Below are positions 35,110-46,800 of a DNA stretch of 64,000 nucleotides, in pieces. Source of the stretch: Sinonovacula constricta (lineage: Eukaryota > Mollusca > Bivalvia > Cardiida > Solecurtidae); contig CM017572.1 of the NCBI GenBank assembly GCA_007844125.1, positions 34,461,544-34,525,543 on the forward strand, given 5' to 3'. The notes beneath the pieces were generated by a model. It saw only the letters and a list, made by a program, of their open reading frames with translations. It had not been told where the DNA came from and ran no database searches. A program made the position numbers and the translations under genes. Every line of letters starts with the position of its first letter. Position 1 is the first letter of the stretch.

Positions 35110-38100
35110 ATGATCTTATGAAGTAAGATTGTGAACATATATAAAATGAAAATACAAACAAAATTTGTTTGTCTTTATATTTAATAGTGTGCAGACGAGA
35201 TAAAATGTTGACTAGATGGGGAGAGAAGTTTAATTTATTCACAAGTGCTAATTAAAAATCAAGCAACTGATTTACTCAAAGTACTGCAATCAATATTTTT
35301 AAAACGAACCATGACACATTTGATACAGCTGTATTTACATAAATATTTCATAAACCTAGCCTTCGAAACTCTGGAATGAAAAACGAGGAGATTGTGAAGA
35401 GAAATAAGGAAGTAAACACAGGTTACCTCCCTTTACCTATAAACCGTTCACATTCTACACTATTTTGCTAACCGGCAATGTTGAAGAACTGTCTTTAGGA
35501 TTTAATCCTGAATGTATGTGGAGAAGTGTGGAGGTGTGGGTCACTTGACACGTGTTCTAGAAGATGAGTGGAGGACACAAAATCGCCCCCCCCCCCCCAC
35601 TTCCGTTCATTTTACGGACAAATCCCCCTATGGTTCAAATATTCTACATTTGCAACAATATTTAGAGTGGGGGTTGGGGTGGGCGGTATTTCCGGCATTG
35701 TTTTGCAAAATGCGGTATTCAATATAGCCCGGCTGAGTACTTTTTGAAGTTACATAAAATTATACATATAACAGTTTCTAAAGTACATGTAAACCAAATT
35801 CGTCCGATTTCCAGTTGAGCTTAAATTTTCTTTCTACGCAAAGAGTACATTCGATGATGGAGCAAATAAACAAACAAGGACCATAGAAACACAACTCAAG
35901 ATAAAACCAAGAAATTGTCCACATTGTAATCAATAATAATCATTTTGAGAACATTCTATAAAGTTGTATGCTACAAGCAACAGCCAGAATAACTTTGGAG
36001 AAAATTACTTCTCATTAATTCGGTTCTTAGCACAGTAAATAGGATTGCTAGGCCTATTTACCACTTCCACCAACCCCTCCCTGAAGAAAATGATAATAAA
36101 ATCATCGTTTCCTGTCTGAAAAAAACGATACAGTACCTATTTCAAGAACATTTAATCTTCTTACTTACAATGAAAATTTGACTCGTATTTAACAATATAC
36201 GAATTGTTCTTAAAATCTAACAAACATAAAGTAAGTTCAAATGAACAGAAGAAGTAGCTGAATATAAATTAACATAGTTCCCTCCCTTGATTATCTACAT
36301 CTTCCATTGCTGAATGATCTGCGCGCGTTAGTTTAAAAGCGTCTCTCCGCCAGCGGCTCTCCGCAAGAAGCCTTGCGAACACATCACTTCATGTCTAGCT
36401 ACGCCCCTTTACAAATTTCTCATAAAAATCTCAAAGCAATAGTGTAACTTTAAAGTAAATCATTCTGGCTCCCGTATTGGATAATTCAAATTTCGCGCCG
36501 AAAAAATGACTGCAACCACTTTAAAGTAATACTATTGTCGTCATTTTAATAGCTTATTAAAACTATCAAAACGCCGAAAATAGCAGTTATATACATTTTC
36601 GGAATCTATGACAGATTAACATAGAATACGTTAAGTAAACAATTCAAGATTGCATTTATATGTATGGGACAGATGATTATAAACACCATCGATTAAAGAT
36701 AGCCGTAAGTATCACCTTCAAAAATAGGCAATTAAAAGTCTACATTTTAATCACCACTTAATTAGGGTAATTAACTCTAAATAATTCTAAATTAATGCTT
36801 CGATACTTAAATGTGGAAGTGTCAACTGTACCCGCCTGTTCGTTTATTGCAAGCCCATAGCCAACATACTGGATGGTAGTAAAGTTGAACAATCATTACA
36901 ATCATATAAGTAGATATTGCCAATTTATTATTATTAATGCATAACAATGCGGAAAAATATGTTTTTTGTTTTTTTGTATTACTAAACATGCATACAGACC
37001 ATACATGTACATTCATTACTAGCCAGGGACGTAGCGTGCACGAATTAGCCACTTTTGCACAGGCTGTGTGTTGTTTTAATTTCGCATGCACTGTATTGGC
37101 TTCGTGTGTCAATTTTGCTGCATACCCATGTAAAGTTTATTTAAAAATTCTTACCAGTATTTTGTATTGTTTGTATAGTCTTATGATAGAGTTTCGTTCT
37201 AGGTAAACATGTTGTTGTTATAATTTTGTTGATATGTTGCTATTTTGTCACAATTCATCATCTGCATTGTTTCTGTTTTTATGAGTTGTTTAAATTATTG
37301 TTATGGAGACTGCTCAAAAGCAAGTTAACTGGTTCAGTGGCGGATTCAGGTTTCCTGGTTAGAAGGTGCGTGAATTTTTAATCATGTTTTGTCAACCAGA
37401 GCTACCAACATTGATAAATGCTTGCTAAAATCGTGTATTTTCATACTTGCCTAAGTTGTGTTGCTATATTTGGGAGACGTTTTGAATGTTCAATATTTCT
37501 ATACTATATATTAACAATAATTGCACGGTGGGCAAACATAACAAATTATTGTTTAAGAACTGCACAACAAAGACAAGTCATATTTTTATTCTGACAACGG
37601 GTGCATGAGAAGCATTCGCCGAGGATATTTCCTTACATAACGTAATGGTTTGACTAATGTCCAGTTTAAAGTCACGGTGACAGAACACTAGCATCAGAAT
37701 GTTACAACGCTGCTGTCCCATCGTGATTCTGTGAGAATTTTTAATAAATCTCTGAGAGGAGTTTGAGGTTCGCAGCCGACTGCTGTCACGGACGTTAGTA
37801 ACAAAAGAGTTAATATCTTTGTAATGTTTGGATACATGCGTTTACATGCTAGACTTAATGTTTTACTGATAGTTAAGTGTTCTTATTCGCCGTTTTGCCA
37901 CCGCTTTGTGCACAATTTGATTTCTTGGTAGAAGCTGTCCGAGTCAGGCATGTCATCACGGTAAAATCAGAGAAAGTCGCAAGTTGATATTGCGGACAGG
38001 GGCGTAGATATAATATGATGTGTACGCATGACCACTAACTCGTAATCGTTTTTGTTTCTTTGAAGGAAGATATAACTAGATTTTAAGTTAAATGGTATTT

Positions 38101-38110
38101 TACACACATT
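35110..38110. other. Intergenic AT-rich stretch
   Basis: No gene recognised. Notable spots are C-runs near 35586-35600 and a CpG-richer patch at about 36320-36510 with an E2F-like TTTCGCGCC at 36491-36499. The dispersed motif AGTCTACATTTTAATCACCA begins at 36735. Confidence 0.35.
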
Positions 38111-38114
38111 TATT

Positions 38115-38300
38115 ATTAAAGGTGGTATCCGATATTTTGCCTATATCTAATGTATGTAAGAATATCTGACCTCTGTTTGGGGTATTTGTTCATAATTTCT
38201 GTAGAAAAACATCACACTTTAGTCTAAGCTTTGATGATTTTCAACATCATCTCAATTTTGGGACATTAAAACTCGTAAATCAACACTTAAAATGTTCAAG
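38115..38300 (-). repeat. Copy of a dispersed GGTGGTATCCGA / TTTGATATAG repeat
   Basis: AAAGGTGGTATCCGATATTT then TGCCTATATC is the reverse complement of the GATATAGG...GGATACCA motif seen at 54124-54163, 57946-57990 and 60222-60262. Only the first 40-50 bp are clearly shared, so I cannot define the element's full extent. Confidence 0.45.
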
Positions 38301-39689
38301 AATTGGAATTAGTCATAACATAGTCCTTAATTTCTAATAGGGATATACAAACCCAAGCGGAAATTCTCTGGTTATGACCATTTATGTAAAATTTGATACA
38401 CACGGATTATTAATACAATGAATAAATCTAATAATTTTATTGTATCTTCAAGCAAAATGTAACAATACGGAGAAAACAAACATTGTAAATAAGCCATTTT
38501 GAGAAATCCAACGGACACGTGGTTCTAGTGGAATAAGTAGAATTAGTAGGAAAACCAAAGATGATTTAGTTACGCATTTTCTTTCAAACTAATGTCAGTA
38601 AGTCACGTGACTGAACAAATGTAAACGCCTATGCAGTGTTTCTGCGAATGTGCGTTTTCTGCGTTTTTTATGTTTTTATTAGTATCTGACGCAGTCAGAA
38701 GAGCATATTGCGTTTTTTCGTGACGCAAAAAAAAAAAGTTACCGTAAGTAAAATTAACCTTTCTCCTACTGAAATCATAAAGATAAATGTGAAGATACAT
38801 GTTAAATGCAATTACACGTGTATATCTAACCAAACAGGCAATGTAGAGTATTAATCGACGAGCAAAAGTTGCAAAGAATGTGTACATATGCTTCCATCAG
38901 ATACCAAGGTGAGCTAATAGTCCTCAGGACGGAATTATTTCAAAAGTTCTGATATAACAGTACACTACTTATGCCATATCCGGAGCTAAGAAAGTAACTA
39001 TATCGACTTAGAAATCTTTTTCGTGGTGGAAATAGGGGTACTAGTTGATCACAATAAATATACACCTTACTCTTACTAAGGTAAGATTTTTATTGAAGAT
39101 TTTTATGCTTCATTCTTTGGCGACAATGTGAATGCAGCTGCGTATTCTCCGTACAGTCAGCTAGGAGACTGGCGGAATTACGAAAGGACGCAGTGGAATG
39201 TTATGTTAAAATACAGAAATAATTTGTGACAGAGTCAACACCTACCTGAACTGAACCGACAATATGGTGTCGGGATATTTTTGAAACTAGATCTATTTGT
39301 GTTTTACTATTAAATTTTGTATTTCATTGGTAATTAGTATGTTTATAAATAAGAAATATAAGTATTTACACGTTTTAACGTGCTATTCTCTAGCGTTAAT
39401 ACATGTATAGTCTGAGAATTAGGAGGGGGGGGGGTGGGGGTGTCCCCACTCCCTGTTTCCGCTAGTGCGGTTTAGAAAATACATGAAAAAAAATAAAAAT
39501 TTACCGATCACGTGTCTGCGGCAGCTCCAAATATAACAAAGTGAATGTCGCAATAATTGCATTTCTAAATAAAATCTTCGTTGAAGCAACACTTATTTTT
39601 TATTGACACGTAATGTTATACATACTTTTTATGTATGTTCCCTGGATACTTTCTGAAGGAAATGATGAAGTTCATACCTTATTAATAGC
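38300..39689. other. Intergenic sequence, nothing recognised
   Basis: AT-rich, with a G-run at 39424-39441. The 94-residue - strand open frame at 38603-38887 has no recognisable motif. Confidence 0.35.
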
Positions 39690-39828
39690 GTTCATGGTTT
39701 AATGGTTGAAGTAATAGATTCTTAATCCGTGAGTCCTGGGTTTAACCCCAAACTTGACACTAGCCTGCCGTCTTTGCGAGAGACTATTGACTATGCCATT
39801 TGGGTCATTAAAAAAAAAAAAAAATTAG
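39690..39828 (+). mobile_element. tRNA-derived SINE with poly(A) tail
   Basis: A-box-like TGGTTTAATGGTTGAAG is followed about 35 bp later by a B-box-like GGGTTTAACCCC and then a roughly 60-bp body. It ends in a run of 14 A residues at about 39811-39824. Compact (about 135 bp) and distinct from the SINEs at 745 and 2345. Confidence 0.7.
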
Positions 39829-39839
39829 TTAAAGTGCCT

Positions 39840-39930
39840 TTTAGCTCACCTAGGCAAACGTACTCGATGTGAACCTTTCTGATACCCTTCGTCCGTCGTC
39901 TTGGGCGTGGCGCGTGTCTTGGGGCGTCGT
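39840..39930 (+). mobile_element. Short 5' fragment of the AGCTCACCTGAG repeat family
   Basis: TTTTAGCTCACCTAGGCAAA, then CTTTCTGATACC, CGTCCGTCGTC and GGGCGT. It matches the first 60-80 bp of the copies at 21695 and 22111 and then stops. It lies directly after the SINE's A-run. Confidence 0.6.
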
Positions 39931-41100
39931 TTTAGTATGAACCGGCCATTTTATTCACACTTGCCATTCATATAGAGGCATAAGGCGAACACCCTATGTT
40001 ATGGAGAATGGAGACTAAAATATGACTTATTCTGTGGTTGTGGAGGGTACGACATGATGGTCTTTAGATTGGACTCTTGTTATTTTGTAATAAGTTTTTG
40101 GTGAAAGTAGATTATATACATGTATTGATAGTAATTTTGGTAAAACTCTGGGCAAATTAAAACATATTATGAATAAACATAAATCATATAATAAAAAATC
40201 TAAATTATTTTACCACAGATATATGAATTCACAATTATTAAAAAGAGAGAATTGTTTTATAATATAAATTAGATAACTGCTATGTAGAAAAGCGACACAA
40301 AAACTTAGCACTATCACAGATCTGTATTCAAACTCTTTCATTTCAAAAAGTTCTTAAACTATGTTAATATATGATATATTATATATGATGGTGTGAGACC
40401 ATACGGGAGTTGAGTTTCGTCCCGGAAGTAGTGAGGCAAGAAAATGTGTATAGAATTATGTAGCTTATATTTATTGAGTGTGGTGGATTTAACAAAGTTT
40501 CCAGGTAAATATTGTATTTTGTTTATCAGATGCACTTCCAGGTTGTTGGACACATTCTGACTTTTAATATAATTGCTTAAATATTTAAATATAATCTTTC
40601 AAACAAAAAGCAAGGAGTTACAATGAACGTCTGCGCATGCGCAAATGTTAAAGTTGCCTTTCTTGGAATTTCAATTAAAACTGCAATAAATGCTTCAATA
40701 CTTGTATAGCGGTACAATACTAGAATGGAGTTTTACTACGCATACATACAAACACTTGGTTTTGTTTGTATGTGTGTGTTTTTGCATAGTTAAAAGACAA
40801 CATTATGCAACAACAACAAAATCAAGCAATTATGCTGTTTGTTTTCCATTTGGAAACATTTTTGCATGCATACTTTCAAGCTGGGAAGGTTACTGGGAAA
40901 GTTGAAAACTTAACAGGCTTTGTTCATTTCTTCACAAAACTAAATACACAAATGTAAAAGTGTTTAGGATAGAGTGCGCCTTTGTGGTATTGGCGCAGAA
41001 TTCTTAGAGTTGGCACACATTTTTTTAACTGAATTTTGTCAATTTGGGTTTGCGACTTATATGTGTATATATATAATATATATAGTAATGTATACTGTGC
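39930..41100. other. Intergenic AT-rich stretch
   Basis: No gene seen. A perfect NRF-1-type palindrome TGCGCATGCGCA is at 40632-40643. Confidence 0.35.
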
Positions 41101-41721
41101 TTCCGGTTCATCATGGCGGGCTAGCGCGTTTTGTGTCTTCACTCCAGATATTTTAATATTGTTTCTTACTAAAGTAAATAAACCGAGTTGCTCGTCAATT
41201 TAAACCTGACCTATCTATGCGTCGTGTGTTGTGCTTATTATTGTAAAATTCCAAACTACGATAGGACGCAAATATTCCTTATTTCGAACACGTCAAAGAA
41301 AAGGCCATTGTCCGCCGCCATTGTTGTGCAGCGATCGCCAAGTGTTTGTATTTGTTTGTGTGTTTGTGCGTATGTGGACGTCTTCTGCAGTTAACACGTT
41401 GCTGGCAGTGCGTGCATTGTTTATTTATATTTTCGCAACATACTTGTAATCGACTTGACTTACTTCAAAAGAAACATTTGTGAGCTCAAAGTGCAAGTGC
41501 AAAAGAAATAATATACACGGAAACAAAAGGAAACGGAATGTAATACGTTTGTAAATGGTCACACAAATACAAGTATTTTTGAGTTAAAACGTAAGTAATA
41601 CATTTTAAGCATCTCAATGAACTTTTTGTTTAAATAAGTTTTAACTAAGAATAATCTGCTGTCTCTAACCACAAACGATTCGTTGCTAAGACTAAATAAC
41701 ACATATCCCCGTGTGAACTCC

Positions 41722-41806
41722 GCATTGTGACGTGCTGTGTTGTGTATACGCATTGTGACGTGCTGTGTTGTGTATACGCATTGTGACGTGCTGTGTTGTG
41801 TATACG
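41722..41806 (+). repeat. Three 28-bp repeats in the LINE 5' UTR
   Basis: GCATTGTGACGTGCTGTGTT plus GTGTATAC begins at 41722, 41750 and 41778. Each carries a CRE-like TGACGTG. They end 40 bp before the ORF1 start, where promoter-like monomers of LINE 5' UTRs are found. A promoter role is inference. Confidence 0.85.
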
Positions 41807-41845
41807 CCATATCGTATCACCAGTGTGTAAGGCTCTCTAAAGTCT

Positions 41846-42748
41846 ATGGCCACCTCTACTCCATCATCCAAACGTGGACTCTCCTCGAGTAGCACACCAA
41901 GTCCTTCAGTTCCCTCCAAGAAAACTCTTAAAATGGACGAAATGCCTCATGAGACGTCAAGCAAGCCCGGTTCCATCCATCAATGCAGCAACGACGATAA
42001 GGCAATTGTTGAATCGGTGCTCAACTCGCTTAACGAACAAATCATACATACAATAAGTGAGCAAGTAACAGTAACAGTCAAATCAATGGCTCAGTCTGTA
42101 GCAGACATTATATCAAGCACCCTTAATGAACGCATGTCAGCCATCGAACTTGAAAACAAACAGCTCCGTGCCGAGGTTTCCACACTAACTAAGAGAGTCC
42201 ATGTGCTCGAATCAAACAGCGCATCTACTATGAAATCTATCGATGAAGCTGAACAGTACTCTAGGCGGTCATGTCTAAGAATTTCAGGTGTTCCAGAAAC
42301 GCCTGGTGAGTCGACAGATACCATCGTATTGGACATCGCTCGTGCGTGTAACGTCGATCTTTCTCTTAGTGACATCGACAGGTCCCACCGGATCCACCAC
42401 AGAGTCCATCGTACATCCACCGACAAAACCATTCACAATCCTGACATCATAGTTAAATTTGTGTCATACCGATCACGCTCTGAGTTTTTTAGAGGCAGAT
42501 CATCTCTCAAAAGTAACAAACACTTCAATCGTGTGTACATTAATGAGGATTTAACTAAAACACGTTCACGATTATTGCAAGCAGCCAGGAACTTGGTGAA
42601 GAGAAATTCTCTTAAAAGTGCATGGTCCTACGATGGACGTATTTACGTGAGATGTCTTGATGACTCGCGTGTTCAGGTCACATCAGACCAAGACCTCAAG
42701 ACGATGATTCCAACGAGCCACACCTCACAAGATGGTGCTTTTAGCTAA
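41846..42748 (+). CDS. LINE ORF1 protein (coiled coil, RRM-like RNA-binding domain)
   Basis: 300 residues. The N-terminal 45 are Ser/Thr/Pro-rich and basic. Residues about 75-125 form a heptad-rich coiled coil (ISSTLNERMSAIELENKQLR, VSTLTKRVHVLES). From residue 135 comes AEQYSRRSCLRISGVPE, the hallmark entry into the RRM of L1-type ORF1 proteins (E-Q-Y-S-R-R-x-C-x-R-I-x-G-V). IDRSHRIH, PDIIVKFVSYRSR and VYINEDLTKTRSRLLQAAR follow, as in the RRM end and C-terminal domain. ORF1 proteins trimerise through the coiled coil and coat the LINE RNA in cytoplasmic particles. ATG in GTCTATGGCC is a reasonable start. ORF2 begins 1.07 kb downstream. Confidence 0.88.
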   Translation: MATSTPSSKRGLSSSSTPSPSVPSKKTLKMDEMPHETSSKPGSIHQCSNDDKAIVESVLNSLNEQIIHTISEQVTVTVKSMAQSVADIISSTLNERMSAIELENKQLRAEVSTLTKRVHVLESNSASTMKSIDEAEQYSRRSCLRISGVPETPGESTDTIVLDIARACNVDLSLSDIDRSHRIHHRVHRTSTDKTIHNPDIIVKFVSYRSRSEFFRGRSSLKSNKHFNRVYINEDLTKTRSRLLQAARNLVKRNSLKSAWSYDGRIYVRCLDDSRVQVTSDQDLKTMIPTSHTSQDGAFS

Positions 42749-43814
42749 AGCAGTTCCAAACTAAACATGACTATCAATACATATCCCCACCATCCACAGT
42801 TATGTTTACCCCATACGAAGACTAAACATTACATCCATTGTTTCGGCTTTCAACAAGTGCGTTGTCCTACATTTTAACCCTCACAATATCGAAATCGAAC
42901 TGTTGAATGAAGAATGGCCAATACCATATGTGTACCCAAAGGCTACACATCTCTTAGAGTCTACTTCACACGATGTCATCTGGCTGACACTTATCCATGA
43001 CTCACTACAATTTTCTCCTGAGTCTTCGTCTGCAGCCGTATTCCCACATCCACCAATAGATAAGCTGATGACCATCATTTAGTTGCCAGTGCTTAAAGTT
43101 CCTCACTTTATTGTTGCTTTAAGGTAAACATGGTAAATGGTATTTCTATTCGTGAGGCACTCAACATGAAAAACACACTTTAATTGCCAGACGAATTTAC
43201 TATGCAATGATTCAGCCTGCCTCAATGTCCACGAATTTCTTGCCAGTATTAACTTTCCAAGCTGCACACTTTTACGATATGAGCAATACAGTACATCACA
43301 TGATGTACAAAACTACGATTTGTTTGAACTCAATTTTTGTCTTTATTGTTTGTTTTCATGCTTTCCGTAACGTGTCCATCTCAATTCGTTCTGTTGTTTG
43401 CATTTTTCTAGTTTTTTTTACACTTTACATTTGTTAAAGACTCGCATCGATGCGACGTTCTGACTGTCATACTACATAAATTTGTATGACCACTGGCTAA
43501 ATTTAATCGAACACATTTGCTGCTCTACCATAATTGATAATTACTTTTAGCTGCATATGCTTTACTACTACTTTAGCAATTTGTTATTTCATTCTCTCTT
43601 TACTTTTTGCATGTACACTCTGGAGTGAATCAGCAAAACACATATTTTAATCAAATGCTATCGTTTTTCACACTACTGTTTTCTATTATTTTCCTTCTTT
43701 ACACCTTTCTTTCTTTCTCTACTCATGTTGGTTGGTCACGAAAATGTTATGCATCTATAATTAACGGGACAACGGCAGCACGTGCTTTTCTTGCAGCTGT
43801 ATGTTTACTACCCA
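42749..43814 (+). other. LINE inter-ORF region with an AUG-less open frame
   Basis: 1.07 kb separates the ORF1 stop from the first ATG of ORF2. A + strand frame is open from after a TGA (42768-42770) to TAG at 43080-43082, 103 codons without an early ATG. It includes IELLNEEWPIPYVYPKATHL and FSPESSSAAVFPHPPIDK. I do not recognise it. The rest is AT-rich with several stops in every frame. Confidence 0.4.
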
Positions 43815-46800
43815 ATGGGTAACGATGTAGTTAGTTGGCGTGCGGCCGTTGGCCTGTTTTACTGTCGTACACACAAGACCTTGAAGCACTCTTCATGGGA
43901 ATTTGATATGTTTGGTTTACTGCAGCAACTAGCATACTCATTCATTTCTTCAATATCGTCACGAACAAGAATTGTCTGTTTTTTAATGATCTGCTTTTCT
44001 GTGAACATTCACTTTGTTCACATTTTGACAATTATTATTTTGTTGTCGGGTGATATTGAAGAAAATCCGGGTCCCGAATTTAATAGTAACACATTTGGCA
44101 TCTTAAGCATACTGCACTTAAATATTAGAAGTATACGCAACAAATTAAGTTACATATTTGATTATCTTTCAGATCATGATATTTTATGTTTCACGGAAAC
44201 CCACCTAGATAACCAAGTACCCGATTCACTCTTATTATCAAAATGCTCAGATTTGATTTTATATAGGAGAGATTATTCGGCAAGCTCAGGGGGGATAATT
44301 GTATATGTGCCTAACTCTATTCATTCACGTCGTCGTTTTGACCTAGAATTACCGTCAGTTCATTCAATATGGATAGAATTATTTCTTAGATCGACATCTT
44401 TATTACTAAATGTCACTTATAGACCGCCCAATACACGGGTATCCTTCTGGGATGATTTTAATGTTAATATTGAAAAAGCACTTGATATTAATGAAAATAT
44501 AATAATATTGGGTGATTTAAATGAAAATCTGCTCGATGACAGATACACACATCTATACAATATTATTTTACTTAACAATTTGGTCAACGTAATACACGAA
44601 CCAACTAGAATTACCCCACAATCGGCAACACTTATTGATCCTATACTTACTACACCGTCTATAAAGGTTATCAAGGCTGGTTGTTTAGACATTGAAAGCG
44701 CCATAAGCGACCACAAAGCTACTTGCCTCTTTATGCAACTTAACCACAAGAAGTCGAAATGTAGTACTAGAAAAGTTTGGATATACAAATCTGCAGACTA
44801 TGTTAAATTAAACCATTTTATTTCTACGTACGATTGGAATTTTATAAACACCACGTCCTTAGATGAAGCTTGCAACCAATTTACGAACAGTTTGCTTAAT
44901 TTAATGTCGCAATGCATACCTTCTAAAACAGTTACAGTACGACCTAATGATAAACCCTGGTACGACTCCGAGATAAGACGATACTCCAAATATCGAGACC
45001 GCCAAAGACACATCTTATTAAAGAATCCAAACAACTTTAATTGGGTCAAATACAAACATCTTCGAAATAAAGTAAACAATCTCAAATCATTTGCCAAACG
45101 CCACTACTTTCTAAATTTTGAAAACTTGGTAGAAGTCAACCGAACCCACAATGTACATAATTTCTGGAATTGCGTGAAAAATATAATGAACAACTTTAAA
45201 AGCTCCGAGTCTATACCAATTCTAAAAAATACAAATGATGGAGTAGAACAGCTATATTTTACAGATTTTGAAAAAGCCAATTGCTTAAACGAGTACTTTT
45301 GTTCTGTTTCGAATATCGATAAATCGACTAAGTCTCTACCTCAATTCCAGTCCAAATGCAATAACAAACTTTTAGATATTACAATTGTAAGAACAGAGAT
45401 AGAGGATATTATTGGAACATTAGATGCTAATAAAGCTGTCGGTCAAGATACAATATCCAACAAAATCTTAAAACACACAAAAACAACAATTTCGCTACCT
45501 CTGTGTATGCTTTTTAACAAATCTCTCCAATCTGAACACTTTCCAAGCAAGTGGAAATCTGCTCTTGTTCTACCGCTTTTCAAGAAAGGTGACAAAAACT
45601 GTGTCGAAAATTACCGTCCTATATCTTTACTTAGCTGTCTAAGTAAATTAATGGAAAGATGTGTATATAAGTACATTTATAACCACTTGGTGAGTAATAA
45701 TTTAATATACGAAAAACAGTCGGGTTTTTTATCTGGTCATTCAACTGTTTACCAACTAATTGACTTATACCACCAGGCTGTACGATCACTTGACTCTAGA
45801 AATCATACCTGTTTAGTATTCTGTGATATATCAAAAGCATTTGATCGTGTATGGCATACCGGTTTACTTTTTAAACTTCGTCAATATGGAGTTGAAGGTA
45901 AAGTGCTTTCCTGGCTTTCGAATTATTTATGTGACAGGGAACAACAGGTTATTGTTGGACAATCTCATACTGCCTCTAGAAGCGTATCTGCAGGAGTACC
46001 CCAAGGATCTGTCCTTGGACCCCTTTTGTTTTTAGTATACGTTAACGACATAACTGAAAATCTTTTAAGTGTAGTAAGACTGTTTGCTGATGATACATCT
46101 TTAGCATCAACATCATCATCTCTCAATGAGTTACAATATACTCTTAACCACGACTTATACGAAATAGAGAAATGGTCAGATCAGTGGTTAGTTACATTTA
46201 ATCCCGAAAAAACAGAAGTTCTTTATATAGGCAATTCAAACCCACCAGCTCTTACATTTAATAACACTGTTCTCAATGTGTCTACTTCACATAAACATCT
46301 AGGAGTCACATTGTCTAACGATTGTAAATGGCATACTCATATAAATAATATAATAACAACAACAGCAAAATCTTTAGGAATATTAAGGATGCTAAAGTTC
46401 AAAGTCAACCGAAAAACACTTAACCAGCTGTATATTTCACTAATTAGGCCAAACTTAGACTATGCATCTGTGGTCTGGGACAACTGTACACAATATGAAA
46501 AAGACAAACTTGAAAAAATGCAAATTGAAGCAGGCAGAATAGTTACAGGTATAACCCGTTCAGTAAGTTTACAAAAGCTTTATAACGAACTTGGCTGGCT
46601 AAAGCTGAGTGACAGAAGGGAATATCAAAAACTATTACTTATGTTTAAAGTAAAACACAATATGGTACCACCTTACCTCAACGCTCTTTTTCCCCGATCC
46701 GCAGATCTTTTAATGCCATATAGTCTAAGAAATCGTAATGAGTTCGTCAATACAAACAGACGCACCTCGCTATATGCAAATTCGTTTGTACCTTCTGCAA

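Noticed and set aside
34890..35138. Poly Ser/Leu and poly Arg/Glu frames
   Set aside because: Low-complexity translation of GA microsatellites.
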